Shown here piece by piece: positions 18,119 through 25,504 of a stretch of 30,000 bases of DNA (position 1 is its first letter; every line of letters starts with the position of its first letter). Source of the DNA: Aquimarina sp. TRL1. Its GTDB lineage: Bacteria > Bacteroidota > Bacteroidia > Flavobacteriales > Flavobacteriaceae. Location of the stretch: contig NZ_CP053590.1 of NCBI RefSeq assembly GCF_013365535.1, forward strand, positions 1-30,000, in the 5' to 3' direction. The notes under the pieces are model-generated. The model made no database searches. It was not told the origin of the DNA and saw nothing but the letters and a program-made list of their open reading frames with translations. Both the position numbers and the translations under genes were made by a program.

Positions 18119-19312
18119 ATGAAATTATTTTTGAGGTTACTCCCAGTTTTATTATTCTTAATATCCTGTGAGAAGGACGACGCATCCCCAAACTCAACGA
18201 AATTATTAGATGACAAATTAGAAAAGTTATACAAAGAGTCTTTGCTTGCCGGCTTCTCTGTAGCCATTACAGATGACTCGAGTGTATTGTATAAAAATGC
18301 ATTTGGTTATGCCGATATAGAACAGCAAAAAAAATATGACGATCGTACCATTCATAATATTGGTTCTATTTCCAAAACTTATATCGCTATTGCCATTATG
18401 AAAGCAGTAGAACAACAAAAGTTGCAATTAGACGCAGATATCAATACCTATCTCCCTTTTGATATTACACATCCCTATCATCCCGAAAAACCAATCACAA
18501 TAAGACACCTGGCTACACATACATCGGGGATTTCTGATGACATTACATACTATAAAAGTTATGTCTTTGAACATCCGGAACAAGTAGATCCTTCTTATTA
18601 CCCGCAAGAGTATCATCCGCTGATTTCAACTATAAAAGGAAATAAAAAAATAGATGATGCTATTTTCTTTCAAAATGCATTATCTTCTTCTGGAAACTGG
18701 TACACCAAGGAGACTTTTCTCTCTAATGCTCCGGGATCAAAATATGAATACAGCAATATTGGAGCAGCATTAGCTGCCTATGTTATAGAACAAGCTACTG
18801 GAATGTCTTATGAAGACTATACAAAAAAACATATTTTTTCTCCTTTACAAATGAATGATACCGGATGGAGTTTCAATCAAATCGATATGAATCTTCATGC
18901 GACACTCTATTATGAAAAAGAGTTAAAAACCCCCATGTATTCTCTCATCACAAAAGCAGATGGAGGAGTGCTTACTAATACCACCGACTTTACAAAATAC
19001 ATGATAGAAATCATAAACGCTTATCATGGAAAAGGAACGCTTTTATCCGAACAATCGTATCGGGAAATCTTCACACATCAGGCAACACTGGCTCCAATAA
19101 AAGAAACCAAAGGAGGACTTTTTTGGGAATTACCAAATACTAAAATCTACCACGATGGAGGAGATCCCGGAATTATGACTATTTGCTTAATTGACCCTAT
19201 AAAAAACAGAGGGTACTATTTTATGACAAATATGAGTGACGACTTTAATCCAGATGTAGTGATATCTATTCGGAAAATATGGAATGTGTTAAAAAATAAC
19301 ACCTCTTATTAA
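18119..19312 (+). CDS. Serine hydrolase, class C beta-lactamase fold, lipoprotein
   Basis: This 397-residue envelope enzyme belongs to the beta-lactamase/DD-peptidase/esterase superfamily (COG1680 type). A lipoprotein signal ends in LISC with Cys17 as the lipidation site. The three active-site motifs are Ser83-x-x-Lys86 (SISK), Tyr211-Ser-Asn213 (YSN) and His345-Asp-Gly347, the last replacing the KTG of true class C beta-lactamases. That substitution (HxG) is common in peptidases and esterases of the family, so antibiotic hydrolysis is not implied. It stands alone between the sigma operon and the TonB receptor. The substrate is unknown. Confidence 0.87.
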   Translation: MKLFLRLLPVLLFLISCEKDDASPNSTKLLDDKLEKLYKESLLAGFSVAITDDSSVLYKNAFGYADIEQQKKYDDRTIHNIGSISKTYIAIAIMKAVEQQKLQLDADINTYLPFDITHPYHPEKPITIRHLATHTSGISDDITYYKSYVFEHPEQVDPSYYPQEYHPLISTIKGNKKIDDAIFFQNALSSSGNWYTKETFLSNAPGSKYEYSNIGAALAAYVIEQATGMSYEDYTKKHIFSPLQMNDTGWSFNQIDMNLHATLYYEKELKTPMYSLITKADGGVLTNTTDFTKYMIEIINAYHGKGTLLSEQSYREIFTHQATLAPIKETKGGLFWELPNTKIYHDGGDPGIMTICLIDPIKNRGYYFMTNMSDDFNPDVVISIRKIWNVLKNNTSY

Positions 19313-19331
19313 TTTCACATTTCTCTAATAT

Positions 19332-19358
19332 TTTGCGAATAGAAATATCCTACCTTTG
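19332..19358 (+). promoter_or_regulatory. Probable promoter of the TonB receptor gene
   Basis: TACCTTTG at 19351-19358 is a perfect -7 box. TTTG at 19332-19335 lies 15 bases upstream, a little closer than usual. The gene starts 50 bases downstream. Confidence 0.45.
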
Positions 19359-19408
19359 ATTACTATACACATTTTTAAATACCAAACAATCAAAAAACAT
19401 CACCAATT

Positions 19409-21796
19409 TTGAAAAAACATCAATCAATAAGAAAGCTGATAACATTGCTCTTTCTCACTATTGGATTTTCCAGTTTTAGTCAGGAAAAATTCACATTAAG
19501 CGGCGTTATATCAGAACAGTCCAGCAATGAAACATTAATAGGGGTCAATGTCCTCTTTCCCGATATTGCCAAAGGAGCAACTACCAATGAATACGGTTTT
19601 TATTCCATTACATTACCCAAAGGAAACTATCAACTAGTAGTAAGTTATATGGGGTTCCAGGACATTATTCAGGAAATCGTCCTCGATAAAGACAAAAAAC
19701 TAAATTTTCAGTTACTAGAAGCTTCTGAGTCATTAGATGAAGTAGTCATTACAGAAAATGTAGAACGGGTAAGTATTAAAAATCCACAGATGAGTATTAA
19801 CAAACTATCTGCCGGAACTATCAAGCAAATCCCTGTCGTACTCGGAGAAGCTGATGTTATAAAATCAATCGTATTGCTTCCTGGAGTTACCAGTGGAGGC
19901 GAAGGAGCTTCGGGGTTTAATGTTCGTGGAGGAGCTGCAGATCAGAATTTAATTCTCCTAGATGAAGCTACAATCTTTAATTCCTCTCACCTTTTTGGTT
20001 TTTTCTCTGTCTTTAATCCCGATGCTATTAAAGATTTGAAATTATATAAAGGAGGAATCCCTGCCAGATATGGAGGAAGAGTTTCTTCAGTACTGGATAT
20101 CTATCAAAAAGAAGGAAACAGTAAATCATTTCATGCCAATGGAGGAATTGGTGCTGTATCTAGCCGATTACTGGTAGAAGGTCCCATCGCTAAGGAAAAA
20201 GGAGCATTCCTAGCTGGAGGTCGTGCCTCTTATGCTCATTTATTTCTTCCTTTATTCAATAATGACAATATTGCTTATTTCTATGACTTAAACACCAAGC
20301 TAAACTACAAGCTGAATGACAATAACAATATATTCTTATCCGGATATTTTGGGAGGGATATTTTTGCTATTGACGACGTTTTTGAAAACACCTATGGAAA
20401 TAGTGTTCTCAACCTTCGTTGGAATCACTTATTCTCCGATAAACTCTTTTCTAATCTATCATTGATTTACTCTGATTATTATTATGGACTGGAATTAAAT
20501 TTTGTAGGATTTAAATGGGATTCCGGTATAAGAAATTTCAACCTGAAATACGACTTAAAACACTACTTAAGTGACAACTATCAGCTTAACTACGGAGTTA
20601 ACAACATCTACTACCGATTCAACCCCGGAGAAATTAAGCCTAATAGTGAAACCTCAGGAATCAAAAATGAACAATTAATCAATAAATATGCTAATGAACT
20701 GGGGGTATACCTTGACGCCAAACACAAAATATCCAATAATCTGACACTTCAATATGGGGTACGGGTTAGTAACTTTACCCGATTAGGGCAAGATGAGTTA
20801 AATATCTATGAAAATGACAATCCTTTACTTTTTAACGAAACCTTGCAAATTTATGAAGAAGCTAGTCCTATCCGAACTGAAAGTTATAAGCGAAGTGATC
20901 GAATCAAAACCTTCACCAATATAGAGCCTCGTCTTGCGCTGTCTTATGCTTTTAATAATACATCTTCTATTAAGGCCAGTTATAACCGAATGGCTCAATA
21001 CCTGCACCTGTTATCAAACACAAACTCCCCTACTCCATTAGATGTATGGACTCCCAGTGGAAAATATGTAAAACCGCAATTACTGGATCAATATGCTTTG
21101 GGATATTTCAAAAGTATCAAGGATAATGATTATTCTCTGGAAACAGAAGTGTTTTATAAAGAAATTAAAAACCGAATTGACTATATAGATGGGGCCGAAT
21201 TAATTGCTAATAATGCGATAGAGCAGGATATTCTCAATGGTGAAGCCAGAGCATATGGATGGGAAGTATTAATCAGAAAAAATGAAGGAAACCTAAAAGG
21301 ATGGATTGCTTATACACTTTCTAAATCAGAACAACGAACTCCAGGAAGAACAGCTGTGGAAACAGGAGTCAATAATGGAAATTGGTACAATACTCCCTAT
21401 GACAAAACACATGATATATCTATTAACGGGAGTTATGAAATAAATAAAAAATGGAAATTTGGAGCTAACTTTATTTTCCAAACCGGACAACCTACCAACT
21501 ACCCTTCCGGACAATTTGATTATAAAGGACTCATTGTTCCTATATATGATGGGGCTAGAAACAATCAGCGATTACCATCATATCACAGAGTAGACATCTC
21601 TGCCACTTTAACCCCACGAAAAAATAACAACAGAAAATGGAAAGGGGAATGGGTTTTTAGCATTTATAACGTGTATGACCGAAAAAATGCCGCATCGATC
21701 TCTTTTGGTCAGAATGACGAAACCCTCGTAAACGAAGCGATAAAAACCTCTATTTTTGGAATCGTTCCTGCGGTTACCTATAATTTCAAATTTTAA
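19409..21796 (+). CDS. TonB-dependent outer-membrane receptor with carboxypeptidase-regulatory-like domain
   Basis: This is a TonB-gated outer-membrane uptake channel of 795 residues. It has a signal peptide (about 1-25, ending SFSQE), a CarboxypepD_reg-like beta-sandwich (about 28-112, NETLIGVNVLFPDIAKGATTNEYGFYSITLPKG), a plug (about 130-230, GFNVRGGAADQNLILLDEATIFN) and a 22-strand barrel to the C-terminus, which ends in aromatic YNFKF. The start is a TTG at 19409: no ATG occurs in frame upstream and the signal peptide begins there. The DUF4249 lipoprotein gene follows 4 bases later, a pairing typical of Bacteroidota FecA-like receptors rather than SusC, which pairs with SusD. The ligand is not evident; an iron chelate or small compound is possible. 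Confidence 0.93.
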   Translation: MKKHQSIRKLITLLFLTIGFSSFSQEKFTLSGVISEQSSNETLIGVNVLFPDIAKGATTNEYGFYSITLPKGNYQLVVSYMGFQDIIQEIVLDKDKKLNFQLLEASESLDEVVITENVERVSIKNPQMSINKLSAGTIKQIPVVLGEADVIKSIVLLPGVTSGGEGASGFNVRGGAADQNLILLDEATIFNSSHLFGFFSVFNPDAIKDLKLYKGGIPARYGGRVSSVLDIYQKEGNSKSFHANGGIGAVSSRLLVEGPIAKEKGAFLAGGRASYAHLFLPLFNNDNIAYFYDLNTKLNYKLNDNNNIFLSGYFGRDIFAIDDVFENTYGNSVLNLRWNHLFSDKLFSNLSLIYSDYYYGLELNFVGFKWDSGIRNFNLKYDLKHYLSDNYQLNYGVNNIYYRFNPGEIKPNSETSGIKNEQLINKYANELGVYLDAKHKISNNLTLQYGVRVSNFTRLGQDELNIYENDNPLLFNETLQIYEEASPIRTESYKRSDRIKTFTNIEPRLALSYAFNNTSSIKASYNRMAQYLHLLSNTNSPTPLDVWTPSGKYVKPQLLDQYALGYFKSIKDNDYSLETEVFYKEIKNRIDYIDGAELIANNAIEQDILNGEARAYGWEVLIRKNEGNLKGWIAYTLSKSEQRTPGRTAVETGVNNGNWYNTPYDKTHDISINGSYEINKKWKFGANFIFQTGQPTNYPSGQFDYKGLIVPIYDGARNNQRLPSYHRVDISATLTPRKNNNRKWKGEWVFSIYNVYDRKNAASISFGQNDETLVNEAIKTSIFGIVPAVTYNFKF

Positions 21797-21800
21797 GAAA

Positions 21801-22613
21801 ATGAAAAAAATAAGCTATATACTACTTTCTTTATTACTCTGCATCAGCTGTGAAGAAGTTGTTCATGTAGATATACCCGAAGGAAAACCAAGATTGGTGA
21901 TTGATGCTTCCTTTGAAATATACAAACACGAAACTCCTGTAACGGTTGATCCTACTGTAAAATTGACACTATCAGCCCCTTTCTTTGATAGTACAATCCC
22001 GGCTGTAAGTGACGCAACGGTCTTTGTTACTGATATAAACAATAACATAACATACCCTTTTGCCGAATCAACAGAAGCAGGAATCTTCCTCCCGACAACT
22101 TCTTTTACTCCTGTAATCGATACTGAATACGAACTCACAGTGATCTATAAAGAAGAAACATATACTGCTATAGCCAAACGAATCCCAGCTCCGAAAATAG
22201 ATACGATTGTTCAGGGAGATAAAATCTTATTAGATGGAGATGAAACAGAAGTTATCATCACATTTACTGATATTCCTGACCAGGACGACTTCTACCTATT
22301 TGATTTTGATATGAATTTATTCTTGGCTAGTGAAGATCGTTTTTATCAAGGAGAAACTTTTTCTTTTTCTTATTTCTATGAAGATATGGAAGAAGATAAA
22401 GACGTTACCATTAAAATTCTGGGAGTTAACAAACAATATTACAACTATATGAACTTAGTAATTGATCAGAGTGATGCTGATGGAGGTCCTTTTGGAACTC
22501 CTCCCGTATTACTAAGGGGAAATATAATAAACAATACTACTGCTGATAATTATCCTTTGGGGTACTTTAGTATTTCAGAGACAGACCGTGTTCCCTTTAC
22601 TATAAAAAAGTAA
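21801..22613 (+). CDS. DUF4249-family lipoprotein, partner of the TonB receptor
   Basis: This 270-residue surface or periplasmic lipoprotein opens with MKKISYILLSLLLCISC, giving a lipobox with Cys17. The chosen ATG at 21801 begins the signal peptide. An in-frame upstream ATG at 21756 lies inside the receptor gene and would bury it. The N-terminal part (VDIPEGKPRLVIDASFE and ATVFVTDINNNITYPF) looks like the beta-sandwich of DUF4249 proteins, and the C-terminus carries DADGGPFGTPPVLLRGNI. It is 4 bases after the receptor, so the two are translated together and probably form one uptake complex. The role of DUF4249 is not firmly known. Confidence 0.82.
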   Translation: MKKISYILLSLLLCISCEEVVHVDIPEGKPRLVIDASFEIYKHETPVTVDPTVKLTLSAPFFDSTIPAVSDATVFVTDINNNITYPFAESTEAGIFLPTTSFTPVIDTEYELTVIYKEETYTAIAKRIPAPKIDTIVQGDKILLDGDETEVIITFTDIPDQDDFYLFDFDMNLFLASEDRFYQGETFSFSYFYEDMEEDKDVTIKILGVNKQYYNYMNLVIDQSDADGGPFGTPPVLLRGNIINNTTADNYPLGYFSISETDRVPFTIKK

Positions 22614-22650
22614 TTATTCTTTAGGTCTAAAAAAGAAATAATCTATCAGA

Positions 22651-22690
22651 GTCATACCCCAAAAATGTCTATTTTTGGGGTATGACTTTT
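22651..22690 (+). terminator. Perfect 16-bp hairpin overlapping the murQ start
   Basis: GTCATACCCCAAAAAT (22651-22666) and ATTTTTGGGGTATGAC (22671-22686) are perfect complements around the loop GTCT, followed by TTTT. It serves well as an intrinsic terminator for the receptor/DUF4249 operon, but its 3' arm contains the murQ start codon (22682-22684). The arm also carries TATTTTTG (22670-22677), a -7-like box. Confidence 0.72.
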
Positions 22691-23506
22691 ACCAAAACCA
22701 CAGAAAAAGATTCTCATTATAATGATTTGGAAAAAATGACTATTAATGAGGTATTAACAAACATCAATAAGGAGGATAAAACAGTTCCGGATGCCATAGA
22801 AAAAGTAATCCCTCAAATAGAAGCATTGGTCAGCCAAATAGCAAAACGAATGAAAGAAGGGGGACGATTATTCTATATTGGTGCAGGAACAAGTGGTCGA
22901 TTGGGAATTGTTGATGCCAGTGAATGTCCTCCAACATTTGGGGTTCCTCATGAGTGGGTCGTAGGTATCATTGCCGGAGGAGAAGAAGCAATCCGAAAAG
23001 GAATTGAATTTGCTGAAGATAGTACCGAACAAGGATGGAAAGACCTGCAGAGATATGATATTTCTAAAAAAGACACCGTTATAGGAATTGCTGCTTCCGG
23101 AACAACTCCCTATGTAATTGGAGCATTAGAAACCTGTAATAAAAATGGAATCCTCACAGGATGTATTACCTGTAATGCTGGTAGCCCTTTAGAAAAAACC
23201 GCTCAATTCCCTGTTACTGTCATTGTAGGACCTGAGTTTCTTACAGGAAGTTCGAGAATGAAAGCCGGTACCGCCCAAAAATTAATCCTTAATATGATTT
23301 CTACCTCTACGATGATTCAATTAGGTAGAGTAAAAGGAAACAAAATGGTCGATATGCAGCTTAGTAATAACAAATTAATTGACAGAGGTACACGAATGAT
23401 CATGAAAGAAATCAATGTCAGTTATGAAATAGCAAATGATTTATTAAAACAGTACGGTAGTGTCCGTGACGCAATCGAGAACTATGGAACAAAAAAGAAC
23501 AGATAA
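22682..23506 (+). CDS. murQ: N-acetylmuramic acid 6-phosphate etherase
   Basis: MurQ cleaves the D-lactyl ether of MurNAc 6-phosphate to give GlcNAc 6-phosphate during peptidoglycan recycling. The SIS-fold signature GAGTSGRLGIVDASECPPTFGV is present. Glu81 (SECPP) and Glu112 (AEDS) correspond to catalytic Glu83 and Glu114 of E. coli MurQ. Its 274 residues are slightly shorter than the E. coli protein, mostly at the C-terminus. The start MTFTKTTEKDS fits my recollection of flavobacterial homologs, so I keep the ATG at 22682 even though it sits in the hairpin at 22651-22686. A small membrane protein gene overlaps its end by 23 bases. No MurNAc transporter or kinase is adjacent. Confidence 0.95.
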   Translation: MTFTKTTEKDSHYNDLEKMTINEVLTNINKEDKTVPDAIEKVIPQIEALVSQIAKRMKEGGRLFYIGAGTSGRLGIVDASECPPTFGVPHEWVVGIIAGGEEAIRKGIEFAEDSTEQGWKDLQRYDISKKDTVIGIAASGTTPYVIGALETCNKNGILTGCITCNAGSPLEKTAQFPVTVIVGPEFLTGSSRMKAGTAQKLILNMISTSTMIQLGRVKGNKMVDMQLSNNKLIDRGTRMIMKEINVSYEIANDLLKQYGSVRDAIENYGTKKNR

Positions 23507-23726
23507 ACCACTACTGGCAAAAGGAGTACAACGAATAGCTTTAGCTATCCTATGTATGTTCATCAGTCCGGTTATTATTCATTCAGCTTTTAAAAATCAG
23601 GACCATCCCCTATATATTCCAATACTTATTCTTGGAATAGCAGGTGCTATCTTTGCTGTCTTTATGGGATTTCGGGGGTTACAAACAGTTATGGAGTCCA
23701 TGTTCGGAAAGAAAAAGAAAAAATAA
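23484..23726 (+). CDS. Small two-helix membrane protein, DUF6095-like
   Basis: This 80-residue protein has two predicted transmembrane helices (about residues 14-34, IALAILCMFISPVIIHSAF, and 44-64, PILILGIAGAIFAVFMGF) and a lysine-rich C-terminal tail. The ATG at 23484 gives a short cytoplasmic start (MEQKRTDKPLLAKGVQRI); an in-frame ATG at 23460 lies deeper in murQ and is less likely. It overlaps murQ by 23 bases, so it is co-translated. Proteins of this type next to murQ are seen in flavobacteria as DUF6095. Function is unknown. It ends 19 bases before the convergent DinB-superfamily gene. Confidence 0.72.
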   Translation: MEQKRTDKPLLAKGVQRIALAILCMFISPVIIHSAFKNQDHPLYIPILILGIAGAIFAVFMGFRGLQTVMESMFGKKKKK

Positions 23727-23745
23727 TTCCTATTTTGCCAAGGTG

Positions 23746-24255
23746 TTATATTCCTTCTCGTTTATTAACAGGAGATGTTGGATTATATCCGAAACCTTCG
23801 ATTGCTATCCCTACGTTTAATTGATGTAGTATATATCCTATAATAGCATAATGATGAGTAGCATGACTATTGGCATGGGCTAAAATACTTTCCAAGGTAT
23901 AATCTACTGTAATTTTTCCTTTTCCCATATTATCAGTCACGTGCAATAAATAATCAGTATTCACATCTACATACGAACACAGTGTTTGTTGCAACTCATA
24001 AATACAATTTACTGCTACTTGTCTATCTGTAGCGATACGCTCATCTCTCTTTCTTGCCGTTAAATCTATATTGTTAGAATCTAAGCCATTAATAACGCAA
24101 TAGAAAAAATCCAATGTATGCCTGATATGAGATCCAATACTAGAATAATAAGGACCTATAGAAGTATCACAATAAACATCCGATTTTATAGTTTGTAATA
24201 ATGTTACTGCGCTATTAAGGTTGTGGTTGATCGAAGAAATAATTTGTCGTTTCAT
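23746..24255 (-). CDS. DinB-superfamily four-helix metal protein
   Basis: This 169-residue protein has the four-helix-bundle pattern of the DinB/YfiT superfamily, which is unrelated to the DinB polymerase. Candidate metal ligands are His43 (SIGSHIRHTLDFF) and His131 with His135 (AHANSHATHHYAIIGY), the usual arrangement of three histidines. Members bind nickel or zinc, and some are thiol-dependent S-transferases; the activity here is not known. The ATG at 24255 has no clear promoter box. It is convergent with the murQ pair and divergent from the exported coiled-coil gene. Confidence 0.8.
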   Translation of the reverse strand: MKRQIISSINHNLNSAVTLLQTIKSDVYCDTSIGPYYSSIGSHIRHTLDFFYCVINGLDSNNIDLTARKRDERIATDRQVAVNCIYELQQTLCSYVDVNTDYLLHVTDNMGKGKITVDYTLESILAHANSHATHHYAIIGYILHQLNVGIAIEGFGYNPTSPVNKREGI

Positions 24256-24366
24256 GCGAGGGTTAGACGTTTTAGATACTAGTAAATTACATAAGTTTTT
24301 TCACATATATGTTATTTTTTACTTTTAAAAACGACTTCTTACTTACTATTAAGTAATGATTAACAA

Positions 24367-24430
24367 AATTTTTACGATTTCATAACGGTAGGACAAATAT
24401 CACCCCATATAAGGTAAAACCGTAAAAATT
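24367..24430. repeat. Spaced inverted repeat in the divergent gap
   Basis: AATTTTTACG (24367-24376) and CGTAAAAATT (24421-24430) are perfect 10-base inverted arms 44 bases apart, in the 271-base gap between the DinB-superfamily gene and the coiled-coil gene. There is no T-run and the loop is long. It may be a pair of protein-binding half sites. The rest of the gap is AT-rich with no recognised feature. Confidence 0.4.
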
Positions 24431-24526
24431 AAGACAAAATGCGTATTTCGTCGATTAAATACAATTTTTGTTGAAATTCAAAAAAAAATATTGTAATATT
24501 GTTTTATCATTTAAAGCCCCAATTTA

Positions 24527-25351
24527 ATGAAAAAGATAGCACTCACTCTATTTCTATTATGTTTTATTCCAAAAGCAAATGCGCAAAACAACTATGATGA
24601 TGCATTAACCGCTGCAAGTTATGCCTACTCACATACAAAAAAAGCGCACGGAGCTAATAATGTATTTCACACACAAGAATATGCAGATAAAGCAATAGAA
24701 TCTTATTTAAAAGTAGAAGAATTAAGTGAAAAATGTGGATGTACCGAAGCCAATAAAATGGCTTATGAGGCCAGAGTAGACTTAGAAAGCTCTCTGGAGC
24801 AAGACACATATGAACGTAGTAGATTCTATGTAAAGCGAGTAAAAGAACAAGGATCAAAAATCTTAGAGGTATTAACGAATTGTCAGGCTAATAGCGGTTC
24901 ATATTCTGATGCTGACGACGTTGCATCTCTTGATTCCCCCGAAGATGATTCTATTGCAGAAGCTTCTATGGAAGTAGCCAGAAAGCAAAAAGAATTAGAA
25001 GAAAAAAGACGTCAATTAGAAATCGAACAACAAAAGCTTCAACAACAAATTGCTGAACAAAACAAGAAAAAAGCCGAATTTGAAGCAAAACGTTTAGCTG
25101 AACTTAAAGAGCAAACGATTATAAAAAACAAAGCCGAATTGGCGCTACAGAAATTAGAAAATGCATTACAGGAACTCAGTGTAGTACTAAATGAAAACTC
25201 TACTTTCGAATCCAATAAAGGAAATTATATCAGACCTGAAAATGCATTAAAAAATGAATCTTTAGGAGATACTAAAACGTTCTATATTGACAGAGCCAAA
25301 GAACTAACCAAAACAGCTATGCAACAATTTGCTTCTTCTGTAGAGAACTAA
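24527..25351 (+). CDS. Exported coiled-coil protein of unknown function
   Basis: I do not recognise the family. A signal peptide ends at about residue 20 (KANAQNNYDD). Residues about 20-115 are helical with a Cys-x-Cys pair (EKCGCTEAN). An acidic low-complexity segment follows (about 125-145, DADDVASLDSPEDDS), then a long coiled coil of about 60 residues rich in Glu, Gln, Lys and Arg (about 150-215), then a helical C-terminus. It is probably periplasmic. It stands alone, with two hairpin terminators after it and no clear -7 box before it. It could be a structural or scaffold protein. Confidence 0.72.
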   Translation: MKKIALTLFLLCFIPKANAQNNYDDALTAASYAYSHTKKAHGANNVFHTQEYADKAIESYLKVEELSEKCGCTEANKMAYEARVDLESSLEQDTYERSRFYVKRVKEQGSKILEVLTNCQANSGSYSDADDVASLDSPEDDSIAEASMEVARKQKELEEKRRQLEIEQQKLQQQIAEQNKKKAEFEAKRLAELKEQTIIKNKAELALQKLENALQELSVVLNENSTFESNKGNYIRPENALKNESLGDTKTFYIDRAKELTKTAMQQFASSVEN

Positions 25352-25361
25352 AGAGCACATT

Positions 25362-25393
25362 ATTTTATTTTGTAGCCCCAAAATAAAATTTTT
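25362..25393 (+). terminator. First of two tandem hairpins after the coiled-coil gene
   Basis: ATTTTATTTTG (25362-25372) and CAAAATAAAAT (25379-25389) are perfect 11-base arms around the loop TAGCCC, followed by TTTT. The stem is AT-rich, so it is weaker than the one that follows. Confidence 0.5.
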
Positions 25394-25396
25394 AAG

Positions 25397-25431
25397 AAGC
25401 GACATCGATTCTTTTGATGTCGCTTTTTTCT
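25397..25431 (+). terminator. Second, strong intrinsic terminator
   Basis: AAGCGACATC (25397-25406) pairs perfectly with GATGTCGCTT (25416-25425) around a 9-base loop, followed by a T-run. Confidence 0.92.
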
Positions 25432-25457
25432 TGTCTTTTTTTAAGGTAATTTCGATA

Positions 25458-25503
25458 ATAAAATAGGAATAATTCCATAAATTTGGATTTTTTCCTATTT
25501 TAT
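25458..25503. promoter_or_regulatory. Operator-like inverted repeat around the polymerase cassette promoter
   Basis: ATAAAATAGGAA (25458-25469) and TTCCTATTTTAT (25492-25503) are perfect 12-base inverted arms. The 22-base spacer contains TAAATTTG (25478-25485), a perfect TAnnTTTG -7 box, and overlaps a smaller palindrome GGAATAATTCC (25466-25476). The right arm ends one base before the polymerase ATG at 25505. The upstream promoter box is weak, as expected for a regulated promoter. No T-run follows, so it does not look like a terminator. Confidence 0.55.
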
Positions 25504-25504
25504 A

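Noticed and set aside
18119..19312. The serine hydrolase as an antibiotic-resistance beta-lactamase.
   Set aside because: The third motif is HDG rather than KTG, and the family is dominated by peptidases and esterases, so resistance cannot be claimed.
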